A DNA stretch of 64,000 nucleotides from Sphingomonas rubra (GCF_900115745.1 NZ_FOXP01000010.1:1-64000), one strand, 5' to 3'; positions 42,120-51,202 are shown, counted from the stretch's first letter. A program made the numbers and translations. The notes: generated from the letters alone by a model not told the origin.

Positions 42120-42202
42120 GATCGTTCGTCCTGAGGAGCCATTGAGCACCGTCGAGACGGGTCTTCGGCTTCGCTCCGCCCCTCCTCAGGACGAACGGGA
42201 TC
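42120..42202. repeat. Palindromic element, TTCGTCCTGAGGAG family
   Basis: The arms GATCGTTCGTCCTGAGGAGC and, inverted, CCTCCTCAGGACGAACGGGA with TC enclose a 40-base spacer containing GAGACGGGTCTTCGGCTTCG. It lies directly after the preceding element and before the end of the DUF3035 gene; two different families side by side in a 290-base gap. Confidence 0.75.
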
Positions 42203-42253
42203 GGTCTGACCTCATCCGGCCATAAGACCCTCTGCCCTCACCCCCAGCGCAGG

Positions 42254-42670
42254 TCAGCGCGGCGTCGCCGTCGCGCCCTGTCCCGCCCCGGCCGGCGCCG
42301 CGACGATGTCGCGCGTCGCGGCGCCCTTGTCGACGACGTTGGTGTCCGGATCGCCCACCGACGAGCGGATGCCGGGATCGGCCACGCCGCCCGCGCTCTC
42401 CAGCGTCGCCTGCTCGGCCGCGGAGCGCGGCGCGGCGCCGCCGAACAGCGCCTCCAGCGTCTGCGCGCGCGCGTTGCCGCTGGCGTCCTGCGGGCGGGCG
42501 GCGCCCGGCTGTGGCGGCACCAGCGCGTAATCGGGCGGGATCACCAGTGGCGCCTGGCGCGCCACCGCGAACTCGTCCGGCCGGGCACGGTCGAGCCCGC
42601 TCCCCGCGCAGCCGGCAAGTCCCCCACACAGCAGGGCGGCCGTGCCGGCGAGGATGACGAGATTACGCAT
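42254..42670 (-). CDS. DUF3035 lipoprotein
   Basis: A 138-residue lipoprotein. The N-terminus is a type II signal with lipobox LAGC (Cys21). The mature part has RARPDEFAVARQAPLVIPPD and YALVPPQPGAARPQD, which I recognise as DUF3035, a short alphaproteobacterial family linked to lspA. Function unknown. Its ATG overlaps the last codons of lspA by eight bases, so the ileS-lspA-DUF3035 genes form one operon, and it is the likely client of its own neighbour, the lipoprotein signal peptidase. Confidence 0.85.
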   Translation of the reverse strand: MRNLVILAGTAALLCGGLAGCAGSGLDRARPDEFAVARQAPLVIPPDYALVPPQPGAARPQDASGNARAQTLEALFGGAAPRSAAEQATLESAGGVADPGIRSSVGDPDTNVVDKGAATRDIVAAPAGAGQGATATPR

Positions 42671-43184
42671 GGGGACTCTCCACAGAAGCTTGTTTCGGCT
42701 CGCGCGTCAGAAAGGCGCGCAGCAGCAGCACCAGCACGCCCACCGTAATCGCCGCGTCGGCGACATTGAAGACCAAAAACGGCCGCCAGTCCGCATCCCA
42801 CGGTGTCGCGACATGCAGGTCGGCGAAGTCGACGACGTAGCCGAACCGCGCCCGGTCGAGGATATTGCCCAGCGCGCCGCCCAGCACCAGCCCCAGCGCC
42901 GTCTGATCGGCCGGGTTCCGCTCGCGCGTCATCCACACCGCGACGCCGACGGCGATCGCCCCGGTCATCGCCACCAGCGCCCAGCGCGTGGTGCTGCCGT
43001 CCGCCGGCAGCAGGCCCAGCGACACGCCGATGTTAGGCACGAAGCGCAGCGCGAAGAACGACGTGATCTCGCGCGCCGCGCCCAGGTGATCGATGCCCAT
43101 CGGCCCCGTGACGATCCATTTGGACAATTGGTCGAGCACGAACAGGGCGACTGCCGCCGCGATCCCGTGTCGGGGCAGCGTCAC
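42663..43184 (-). CDS. lspA: Lipoprotein signal peptidase
   Basis: A 173-residue inner-membrane aspartic protease with four membrane helices. The two catalytic Asp motifs are GGALGNILDRARFGYVVDF and FNVADAAITVGVL. The N-terminal helix has FVLDQLSKWIV (the family's D-x-x-x-K), and NIGVSLGLL stands where N-x-G-x-x-F-(S/G) is usual, a Leu replacing Phe. It cleaves signal peptides of prolipoproteins. The start is GTG at 43184, in the stop codon of ileS (GTGA). A long frame open upstream is only the antiparallel reading of ileS. Confidence 0.92.
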   Translation of the reverse strand: MTLPRHGIAAAVALFVLDQLSKWIVTGPMGIDHLGAAREITSFFALRFVPNIGVSLGLLPADGSTTRWALVAMTGAIAVGVAVWMTRERNPADQTALGLVLGGALGNILDRARFGYVVDFADLHVATPWDADWRPFLVFNVADAAITVGVLVLLLRAFLTREPKQASVESPHA

Positions 43185-46027
43185 GACACCACCTCCGCGC
43201 CCAGCACCTCGGCACAGCGCCCGCACAGCGCGCCGTCCTCCGCCACCTCGGGCAGATGCCGCCAGCAGCGCCCGCACTTGGCATAGTCGGTGCGCCCGGC
43301 CTCGACCGCCGCGCCCTCCCTCACGGCGGCGACGATGAAGATCTCGGCCAGCGCGTCGGCGGGCAGCGGCAGGCTCGGCACCACCACTTCCGCCTCCAGG
43401 CTGGAGCGCACCCGCTTCTCGCGGCGCAGCGGCTCGATCGCCTCCGTCACCGTCTCGCGCAGCGCGCGCACCGCCTGCCAGCGCGTGCCCAGCGGCGCGT
43501 CGCCCGCCACCGTCGGCAGCTCGGGCCATTCCAGCAGGTGCACCGACCCGTCCTCGCTCGGATAACGCGCCTGCCACACCTCCTCGGCGGTGAACGGGAT
43601 CACCGGCGCGGCGTAGCGGACGAGCGCGTGGAACAGCGTGTCGAGCACCGTGCGGTAGCTCCGCCGCCGGAGCGAGTCCGCACCGTCGCAGTAGAGCGCG
43701 TCCTTTCTCACGTCGAAGAAGAAGGCCGACAAATCCTCGTTGGCGAAATCGGTCAGCAGCCGGATGTAGCGGTTGAACTCATACCCCATCGCCGCTTCGC
43801 GCAGCTCCGTGTCGAGCATCCCCAGCCGGTGCAGCACATATTGCTCCAGCTCGGGCATGTCCGCCACCACCACCCGCTCGTCCTCGTCGAATCCGTCGAG
43901 CGCGCCGAGCAGGTAGCGGAACGTATTGCGCAGCTTGCGATACGCGTCCGACGCGGTGGCGAGCACCTCCTTGCCGATCTTCACGTCGTCGAAATAGTCG
44001 GTGGAGGCGACCCACATGCGCAGGATGTCCGCCCCGCTCTCGCCGATCACCTTGAGCGGATCGACCACGTTGCCCAGCGACTTGGACATCTTGCGCCCCT
44101 TGTCGTCGAGCGCGAAGCCGTGCGTCAGCACCGCCCGGTAGGGCGCATGCCCCCGCGTGCCGCTCGACTCGAGCAGCGACGACTGGAACCAGCCGCGATG
44201 CTGGTCCGATCCCTCGACGTACAGGTCGGCGCGCGTGCCCGCTCCGTAGCGCGCCTCCAGCGTGAAGACGTAGGTGCAGCCCGAATCGAACCACACGTCG
44301 AGGATGTCGTTGACCGGCTCGTACTCGCCCGCGTCATACCCATCGCCGAGCAGCGCCTGGTGATCGGCCGTGAACCACGCGTCCGCCCCGCCTTGCGCGA
44401 AGGCCGCGACGATCCGCGCGTTGACCGCCGGATCGCTCAGATACTCGCCACTCTGCCGATGGAAGTAGAGCGCGATCGGCACCCCCCAGGCGCGCTGGCG
44501 GGAGATCACCCAGTCGGGCCGCCCCTCGACCATCGCCGTGATCCGGTTCTCGGCGCGCGCCGGCACCCACTGCGTCGCCGCGATCGCGTCCAGCGCGACG
44601 TTACGGAGGGTCGCACCGTTGGAGCCTTGCCCTTCGACTTCGCTCAGGGCGAACGGAGGTAAGGATGACGTGCTCTCCCCCCCGTTCGTGCTGAGCGAAG
44701 TCGAAGCACCGGCTCCGCGCTCTCCCCTATCCATCGGAATGAACCATTGCGGCGTCGCCCGCTGGATCACCTTGGCCTTCGACCGCCACGAATGCGGATA
44801 GCTGTGCTTGAAGTCGCTCGCCGCCAGCAGCGCCCCCGCGGCGCGCAGATCCTCGCAGATCGGCCCGTCGGCGGCCACGAACTTCTTGTTGATGACCGAG
44901 CCCTGCCCGCCGAGCCAACCCCAGTCCGCCCGGTACATGCCCCCCGCATCGACCGCGAACACCGGATCGATCCCGTACTGCTTGCACAGCAGGAAATCGT
45001 CCTCGCCGTGATCCGGCGCCATGTGGACGAGCCCGGTGCCGGCGTCGATGGTGACGAAATCGCCCTGAAGGAACGGCCGCGGCCTGGCGAAGAACCCGCC
45101 GAGGTGATGCATCGGGTGGCGCGCCGTCGCACCTTCCAACACCGACCCCTTGGCCAGCGCCTCGAACGATTCCATGCCGATGCCGGTGCGCGCGGTGAAG
45201 GCGGGCAGCAGTGGCTCGGCGACCAGATAGCGTTTGCCGCCGTGGCCGAAGAGCAGATAATCGATCGCCGAGCCATAGGCCAACGCCTGGTTCACCGGGA
45301 TCGTCCACGGCGTCGTCGTCCAGATCACCGCGAGTGCGCCGACCAGTGCCGGCGCTTCGGGCGCCTCCACGATCTCGAACGCCACGTCGATCTGCGTCGA
45401 CGTCACGTCCTCATACTCCACCTCCGCCTCGGCCAGCGCGGTCTTCTCCACCGGCGACCACATCACCGGCTTGGCCCCGCGATACAGCTGGCCCGACTCG
45501 GCAAACTTCAGCAGCTCGCCGACGATCGCCGCCTCCGCCTCGTACTTCATCGTCAGGTATGGATCGGCCCAGTCGCCCATCACCCCCAGCCGCTCGAACT
45601 CGGCACGCTGCACCTCCACCCAGCGCTCGGCATAGGCGCGGCACTCGGCGCGAAACTGCGCGACGGGCACGTCGTCCTTCGACAGCTTCTTGGCGCGATA
45701 CGCCTCCTCGACCTTCCACTCGATCGGCAGGCCGTGACAGTCCCAGCCGGGCACGTAGGGCGCGTCGCGGCCCAGCAAGGTCTGGCTGCGGACGATCATG
45801 TCCTTCAGCACCTTGTTCATGGCATGGCCCATGTGGATGTCGCCGTTGGCGTAGGGCGGTCCGTCGTGCAGGATGAACCGCTCGCGCCCCGCCCGCTCGC
45901 GGCGCAGCCGATCGTACAGCCCGATCCGCGCCCAGCGCTCCAGGATCGCGGGCTCCTTGGCGGCGAGGCCCGCCTTCATCGGAAAATCGGTCTTCGGCAG
46001 GAAGACGGTGTCTTTATAGTCGGTCAT
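43181..46027 (-). CDS. ileS: Isoleucyl-tRNA synthetase with an in-frame repeat insertion
   Basis: A 948-residue class I synthetase, charging tRNA-Ile. It has the HIGH motif as HMGH (65-68), the editing domain with WTTTPWTIP, KMSKSLGNVVDPL, and a C-terminal zinc-finger-like region with CGRCWRHLPE and CGRCAE. Between MDRGERG and GATLRNVALD, residues about 439-468 form a low-complexity Ser/Gly stretch not expected in the family. It is encoded by a complete palindromic repeat (44630-44709). The rest of the frame is intact, so the enzyme, which is normally essential, is probably functional. I start at ATG 46027 (MTDYKDTVFLPKTDFPM). lspA follows by GTGA. Confidence 0.95.
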   Translation of the reverse strand: MTDYKDTVFLPKTDFPMKAGLAAKEPAILERWARIGLYDRLRRERAGRERFILHDGPPYANGDIHMGHAMNKVLKDMIVRSQTLLGRDAPYVPGWDCHGLPIEWKVEEAYRAKKLSKDDVPVAQFRAECRAYAERWVEVQRAEFERLGVMGDWADPYLTMKYEAEAAIVGELLKFAESGQLYRGAKPVMWSPVEKTALAEAEVEYEDVTSTQIDVAFEIVEAPEAPALVGALAVIWTTTPWTIPVNQALAYGSAIDYLLFGHGGKRYLVAEPLLPAFTARTGIGMESFEALAKGSVLEGATARHPMHHLGGFFARPRPFLQGDFVTIDAGTGLVHMAPDHGEDDFLLCKQYGIDPVFAVDAGGMYRADWGWLGGQGSVINKKFVAADGPICEDLRAAGALLAASDFKHSYPHSWRSKAKVIQRATPQWFIPMDRGERGAGASTSLSTNGGESTSSLPPFALSEVEGQGSNGATLRNVALDAIAATQWVPARAENRITAMVEGRPDWVISRQRAWGVPIALYFHRQSGEYLSDPAVNARIVAAFAQGGADAWFTADHQALLGDGYDAGEYEPVNDILDVWFDSGCTYVFTLEARYGAGTRADLYVEGSDQHRGWFQSSLLESSGTRGHAPYRAVLTHGFALDDKGRKMSKSLGNVVDPLKVIGESGADILRMWVASTDYFDDVKIGKEVLATASDAYRKLRNTFRYLLGALDGFDEDERVVVADMPELEQYVLHRLGMLDTELREAAMGYEFNRYIRLLTDFANEDLSAFFFDVRKDALYCDGADSLRRRSYRTVLDTLFHALVRYAAPVIPFTAEEVWQARYPSEDGSVHLLEWPELPTVAGDAPLGTRWQAVRALRETVTEAIEPLRREKRVRSSLEAEVVVPSLPLPADALAEIFIVAAVREGAAVEAGRTDYAKCGRCWRHLPEVAEDGALCGRCAEVLGAEVVS
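44630..44709. repeat. Palindromic repeat inside ileS
   Basis: The arms CCCTTCGACTTCGCTCAGGG with CGAACGG (44630-44656) and, inverted, CCGTTCGTGCTGAGCGAAGT with CGAAGCAC (44682-44709) match the intergenic copy at 41985-42067. The element is read through by ileS without stop or frameshift and encodes segments such as STSLSTNGG and PPFALSEVEG. Confidence 0.9.
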
Positions 46028-46080
46028 AGATGCGCGCGGCTGTAGCGGGCGCGCGCGGCTTTCACAAACGGCCGTGGAAA

Positions 46081-46285
46081 GGTTCACGCGGAGCCGCGGA
46101 GCCGCGGAGAAGAAGAGGTTGTTCGCGCAAAGACGCGAAGGCGCGAAGATGTCCCGTGCGCGGCAGCGCGCCTTTTGCCATCACACGTGATGATGAAGCG
46201 CCGCGATCGCGGCGAGGCGCCCCCCTCCGCGTCTCCGCGCCTCCGCGTGAACCAACTTCTTCGCGTCTTAGCGCGGCGAACCCAA
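46081..46285. repeat. Repeat cluster of CGCGGAG and CGCGAAG units between ileS and ribF
   Basis: The left part has GGTTCACGCGGAGCCGCGGA, then CGCAAAGACGCGAAGGCGCG; the right part has, inverted, the same two units (CTCCGCGCCTCCGCGTGAAC and CTTCTTCGCGTCTTAGCGCG). It overlaps the 3' end of ribF, whose TAA stop lies within a unit (CGCTAAGACGCGAAG on the minus strand). No gene is visible between ileS and ribF. Confidence 0.75.
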
Positions 46286-47200
46286 CACCACCCGCGCCGC
46301 GCGGCAATCCGCCTCCATCTGCACGACCAGCGCATCGAGCCCGTCGAACCGGGCTTCCGCCCGCAACCGCTCGATCAGCGCCACCTCGATCACCTGCCCG
46401 TACAGGTCGCCCGAGAAATCGAAGAAATACGGCTCCAGCAACTCCTTGGCCGGCTCGAACTGCGGTCGAACGCCCAGGTTCGCCGCCCCGTCGAGCACCC
46501 GCCCGTCCGCCAGCGTCCCGCGCACCGCGTAGATGCCGTAGGCGGGCCGCAGATACTTGCCCATGTCGAGGTTCGCGGTCGGATAGCCGATCGTCCGCCC
46601 CACCTTGTCCCCGTGCTGCACCCGGCCTTCGATCGCGAATGGCCGCGTCAGCAACCGCGCCGCGCCGCGCATGTAGCCGGCCCGGAGCAACGCGCGGATC
46701 GCCGTCGACGACACCGTCACCCCGTCGAGCGACACCGGACCCACCGTGTCGACCGAGAAGCCCCCCGCCGCGCCGCCCGCGTGCAGCGTCGCAGCGTCGC
46801 CCCCCTTGCCCCGGCCGAAGGTGAAGTCCGCCCCCGTCACCACGCCGCCGACGCGCAGCGCCGCGACCAGCCGCTCGGCGACGAACGCCTCCGCCGACAG
46901 CGCCGCCAACTTCCCGTCGAAGCGGAACACCACCATCGCGTCCACCCCGGCGGCCGCGAACAGCCGCTCGCGCTGGTCGAGCGTGGTCAGCCGGAACGGC
47001 GCGGTGTCGGGCCGGAAATGCCGCACCGGATGCGGGTCGAACGTCGCCACCAGCGCCGGCCGCCCTTCGGCCCGCGCGCGCGCCACCGCGGCGCCGACCA
47101 CCGCCTGGTGGCCGAGATGGAAACCATCGAAATTGCCCAGCGCGACGATGCCGCCGGCGAACGCGTCCGGCACCGCCTCCGCGCCGTCCAGCCGGCGCAT
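46268..47200 (-). CDS. ribF: Bifunctional riboflavin kinase/FAD synthetase
   Basis: A 310-residue enzyme that phosphorylates riboflavin to FMN and adenylates it to FAD. The N-terminal adenylyltransferase has VALGNFDGFHLGHQAVVGAA, with its H-x-G-H, and TVSSTAIRALLRAGYMRGAA; the C-terminal riboflavin kinase has RTIGYPTANLDMGKYLRPAY and DFSGDLYGQVIEVALIERLR. It starts with ATG only one base after the gmk stop, so it is co-transcribed with gmk. Its stop codon is inside a repeat unit, noted separately. Confidence 0.93.
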   Translation of the reverse strand: MRRLDGAEAVPDAFAGGIVALGNFDGFHLGHQAVVGAAVARARAEGRPALVATFDPHPVRHFRPDTAPFRLTTLDQRERLFAAAGVDAMVVFRFDGKLAALSAEAFVAERLVAALRVGGVVTGADFTFGRGKGGDAATLHAGGAAGGFSVDTVGPVSLDGVTVSSTAIRALLRAGYMRGAARLLTRPFAIEGRVQHGDKVGRTIGYPTANLDMGKYLRPAYGIYAVRGTLADGRVLDGAANLGVRPQFEPAKELLEPYFFDFSGDLYGQVIEVALIERLRAEARFDGLDALVVQMEADCRAARVVLGSPR

Positions 47201-47201
47201 G

Positions 47202-47852
47202 CTACCGCGTCAGGCGGCGGATGAAGCCGATCAGCCCGGTCTGCCGCGACCGCTTCAGCCGCTCGGCCGCCAGGATCGTCTTCACGCCGCGGAAACACGC
47301 GTCGACATCGTCATTGACCAGCACATAGTCGTACCCGTCCCAGTGGCTGACCTCGTTCGCCGCGCGCGCCATCCGCGCGTCGATCACCTGGGCAGAGTCG
47401 GTCGCCCGCTTCTCCAGCCGCTGGCGCAGCTCGGCCATGGAGGGCGGAAAGATGAACACCCGCACCACGTCGCCGCCGGCGATCTGGAACAGCTGCTGCG
47501 CGCCCTGCCAGTCGATGTCGAACAGCACGTCCTTGCCCGACGCGAGCAGCGCCTCGACCTGCGCGCGCGGCGTGCCGTATCGGTTGTCGAAGACATGCGC
47601 CCATTCCAGGAACTCGTCCTCCGCGACCATGCGGCGGAATTCCTCCAGATCGACGAAATGATAATCCCGGCCGTCCACCTCGCCCGGCCGCATCGGCCGG
47701 GTGGTGGCGGAGACCGACATCTCCAGCCCTTCCTCATCGGCGAGCAGCATGCGCGCGATCGTCGACTTGCCCGCGCCGGAGGGCGAGGACAGCACGAACA
47801 GCACCCCACGGCGCTTCAGGCCGTGCGGGTCACCGGGGATGGGGGTTGCCAT
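47202..47852 (-). CDS. gmk: Guanylate kinase
   Basis: A 216-residue kinase that converts GMP to GDP with ATP. It has the P-loop LFVLSSPSGAGKSTIARMLL at residues 15-34, SVSATTRPMRPGEVDGRDYH with the family's S-x-T-T-R-x-x-R-x-G-E, and FDIDWQGAQQL. The C-terminal part reads WDGYDYVLVNDDVDACFRGV. The start ATG at 47852 fits the family length; the open frame continues a little upstream. It forms an operon with ribF downstream. Confidence 0.94.
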   Translation of the reverse strand: MATPIPGDPHGLKRRGVLFVLSSPSGAGKSTIARMLLADEEGLEMSVSATTRPMRPGEVDGRDYHFVDLEEFRRMVAEDEFLEWAHVFDNRYGTPRAQVEALLASGKDVLFDIDWQGAQQLFQIAGGDVVRVFIFPPSMAELRQRLEKRATDSAQVIDARMARAANEVSHWDGYDYVLVNDDVDACFRGVKTILAAERLKRSRQTGLIGFIRRLTR

Positions 47853-47958
47853 CGCGCGCCTTTGGCCGGTCGGCACCGGGCGCGTCAACCCGCGCCCGGC
47901 CCACCCGCCGTTTGAGGCTGTTTAGAAATTGGCGATAGAGCCAATTTCATGCGGCCTC

Positions 47959-48165
47959 TCAGATCGTCGGCGGCATCCGCCGTGCGCGACGCCGGTCGTA
48001 CGCCTTCTTGGCGACGTAGCCGCCACCCAGCAGCATGCCGAGCGGCCCCATCCGGCGCAGCCCACCGCCGACCAGCGCGCCCATCGCCGCGCCCTTGAAC
48101 CCGCCGCTGCCGTCGCGACGATCCATCTCACGTCCCACCAGGGCTCCGATAATCTTGCCGATCAT
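47959..48165 (-). CDS. Small glycine-zipper membrane protein (second of a pair)
   Basis: A 68-residue protein with Gly-rich segments (IGKIIGALVGREMD and GFKGAAMGALVGGGLRRMGP, then MLLGGGYVAKKAYD), typical of a glycine zipper that inserts in membranes. The N-terminal IGALVG-x-x-x-D-x-x-x-G pattern is repeated in the protein encoded just before it. The ATG overlaps the stop of that gene (ATGA). I do not know a named family; the role is unknown, perhaps membrane or envelope association. Confidence 0.6.
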   Translation of the reverse strand: MIGKIIGALVGREMDRRDGSGGFKGAAMGALVGGGLRRMGPLGMLLGGGYVAKKAYDRRRARRMPPTI

Positions 48166-48374
48166 TTCACTTCTCCGAAAACTACGTCCTTGAGTTCGCC
48201 CGCGCCGCGCAGCACCGCCCAGCCGACCGCGTAGGTGATCGCCGCCGGGATCACGAGCTTCAGCACGTTGGCCACCACCGCGCCCTTCAAGGCGCCGTCC
48301 CAACTCGCATCGTCGTCGCCGCTCATGCTGTCGATGACCCCGCCGACCAGCGCCCCTATCGTCGTCACGCTCAC
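48162..48374 (-). CDS. Small glycine-zipper membrane protein (first of a pair)
   Basis: A 70-residue protein. I start at a GTG, since AAGGAGAA lies eight bases before it, rather than at earlier ATGs that give an unrelated leader. It reads VSVTTIGALVGGVIDSMSGD, then ASWDGALKGAVVANVLKLVI and PAAITYAVGWAVLRGA, so it has one hydrophobic segment and the same IGALVG pattern as its neighbour. The two are coupled and probably paralogous. Upstream is the palindromic repeat at 48437. Confidence 0.55.
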   Translation of the reverse strand: MSVTTIGALVGGVIDSMSGDDDASWDGALKGAVVANVLKLVIPAAITYAVGWAVLRGAGELKDVVFGEVK

Positions 48375-48436
48375 GCCGAATTCTCCTTCGACAGGCATAG
48401 CGCGGGAAGGCAGGACAGGTTCCCACGCCTCACCCG

Positions 48437-48513
48437 TCATGCCGGGCTCGTCCCGGCATCCAGGGCCACGAACGCCGCCGCTATTGGACGCCGGAACAAG
48501 CCCGGCGTGGCGA
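48437..48513. repeat. REP-like palindromic element, GGGCTCGTCCCG family
   Basis: CGTCATGCCGGGCTCGTCCC at the left and, inverted, GCCGGAACAAGCCCGGCGTG at the right, so the two arms are of slightly different subtypes. It fills the gap between the small-protein pair and the end of fumC, about two bases before the fumC stop. Confidence 0.75.
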
Positions 48514-48515
48514 GA

Positions 48516-49901
<1,386 letters not shown>

Positions 49902-49987
49902 GCGGGCGAGAACGAGCGGGAAGAGGGCGGGTTGCCCGTGACCGTCGAGCTTTACCCATTGCTGTTGGTCAGTCCCTCTCCTCCTGG

Positions 49988-50020
49988 TCGCCCCGGGCTT
50001 GACCCGGGGCCCCGCTTCTT
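49988..50020 (+). repeat. Left inverted repeat of the GIY-YIG unit
   Basis: A 33-base repeat with the hairpin CCCCGGG-CTTGA-CCCGGGG (49991-50009) and the end CGCTTCTT. The reverse complement recurs at 50343-50375 with 30 of 33 positions equal. Two of the three differences are a swapped G-C pair in the stem, so the hairpin is kept. Confidence 0.85.
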
Positions 50021-50033
50021 CTTTCCTCCGCTG

Positions 50034-50330
50034 GTGAACGATCACCGTGGCGGCTGGCTTTATATCATGGCGGATCGCTACCGCGGCGCGATGTACATCG
50101 GGGTGACGGCTTCTCTGATGGCGAGGGTTCATCAGCATCGGGCCGGAACGGGCTCGGATCACTGCCACCGCTATGGCCTGACTCGTCTCGTATGGGCGGA
50201 GCGCGGCGATGACATCGGCGCCTGCATCGCGCATGAGAAGCGTTTGAAGCGCTGGCGACGCGAGTGGAAGTTCGCGTTGATCGAACGGGGCAATCCCAAC
50301 TGGCTCGATCTGACGGAGCAGCTGGCGTGA
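50034..50330 (+). CDS. GIY-YIG endonuclease, single domain, repeat-enclosed
   Basis: A 98-residue GIY-YIG nuclease. The GIY motif is WLYIM (the usual Gly-Ile-Tyr pattern is relaxed), the YIG motif is MYIGVT, and [12 protein letters not shown] brings the conserved Arg. The catalytic Glu lies in [14 protein letters not shown] and the end reads [11 protein letters not shown] start at GTG 50034, because the next ATG (50067) would cut off the first motif; there is no strong Shine-Dalgarno. Only 13 bases separate the left repeat from the start, and 12 separate the stop from the right repeat. Such URI-type small nucleases occur in many copies in sphingomonads. A role in repeat movement is inference. 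Confidence 0.8.
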   Translation: MNDHRGGWLYIMADRYRGAMYIGVTASLMARVHQHRAGTGSDHCHRYGLTRLVWAERGDDIGACIAHEKRLKRWRREWKFALIERGNPNWLDLTEQLA

Positions 50331-50342
50331 TCGCTTGCATCG

Positions 50343-50375
50343 AAGAAGCGGGACCCCGGCTCAAGGCCGGGGCGA
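50343..50375 (-). repeat. Right inverted repeat of the GIY-YIG unit
   Basis: AAGAAGCGGGACCCCGGCTC with AAGGCCGGGGCGA is the inverted partner of 49988-50020. Its hairpin is CCCCGGC-TCAAG-GCCGGGG. It begins 12 bases after the nuclease stop codon. Confidence 0.85.
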
Positions 50376-50408
50376 CGAGATGAAAGTGCGAGAGGTCCGC
50401 GGTGATTG

Positions 50409-50531
50409 CTGTCCTACAAGCTTCGGATCAGGTATAAGCCACACTAAAATCTGAGCCGCTCTTTCTCATTGCCGCACAAACGGAAACGATCGGAACCGCA
50501 AGTTTCGCTCTAGGGGTCAATCGAGTCAAGC
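50409..50531 (-). ncRNA. Candidate structured RNA element, copy B
   Basis: The reverse-strand copy of the element at 12636-12758. It keeps GCTTGACTCGATTG, GAAACT, CCGATCGTTTCCGTT, GAAAGAGCGGC and the end CTTGTAGGACAG. The second hairpin is built from other bases: GCGG-C-TCAG pairs with CTGA-T-CC, where copy A has GCGGCCC with GGGCCGC. The loop is longer. Retained pairing with changed sequence suggests RNA structure. It lies between the GIY-YIG unit and the end of sspB; no open frame is convincing here. Confidence 0.35.
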
Positions 50532-50642
50532 AAGCTGCAACTCATTCGCAGCGCCGCGGGCAAAGCCCACGTCGTCGGACGGGCGTTGCCCGCCGGCCGA
50601 GCTTGCGCGAGTCAGCCGGACGTCGCCGGCTGCCGCGCCGCG

Positions 50643-51128
50643 CTATTTCTTCCGCTTGAAATCCACCGCGACGACGTTCGACCCGTCCTCGACCGGCACG
50701 CCCACCGGCCCGTCATTCTCCGCCGGGTCGTGCGCCTCGGGCTCGGCGTCCGCGCCCTCCAGCGCCTGGAAGCGCAGCTCGAAATTCACCGCCGGGTCGT
50801 GGAAGCCGGTGATCGCCGCGTAGGGGATGACCAGCTTCGAGGGCACCTGGTTGAAGCTCAGCCCCACCGAGAAGCGCTCGTCGTCGACCGTCAGGTCCCA
50901 GTAGCGGTTCTGGATGACGATCGTCATCTCGTCCGGAAACCGCTCGATCAGCCGCTTGGGAATGTCGACGCCGGGCGCGTGGGTCTTGAAGGTGATGTAG
51001 AAATGATGCTCGCCGGGCAGCGCGCCGGCCTCCGCCACCGAGCCGAGCACGCGGCCGACCACGGCACGCAGCGCCTCCTGGACGATCTCGTCATAGGGGA
51101 TCAGGCTGTCGGGAAGGCCATCGGTCAT
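50643..51128 (-). CDS. sspB: SspB-family ClpXP adaptor
   Basis: A 161-residue protein of the alphaproteobacterial SspB branch. The beta-sheet domain covers about residues 5-125 ([60 protein letters not shown]), and the acidic linker ends with a basic [10 protein letters not shown], the ClpX-docking tail. It delivers ssrA-tagged and other substrates to ClpXP. It is divergent from hisB with 74 bases between starts. Confidence 0.9.
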   Translation of the reverse strand: MTDGLPDSLIPYDEIVQEALRAVVGRVLGSVAEAGALPGEHHFYITFKTHAPGVDIPKRLIERFPDEMTIVIQNRYWDLTVDDERFSVGLSFNQVPSKLVIPYAAITGFHDPAVNFELRFQALEGADAEPEAHDPAENDGPVGVPVEDGSNVVAVDFKRKK

Positions 51129-51202
51129 GGTCCTTGGGTAGGCGCCCCCCTTCCCCGGCGTCAAGGTTGCTTGGCCGCGGCGGCGCGCTATGGACGGCGG
51201 CC

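Noticed and set aside
46028..46267. tRNA or T-box-like leader upstream of ileS
   Set aside because: The region consists of repeat units; no T-box or tRNA pattern is visible, and T-boxes are not usual in this group.
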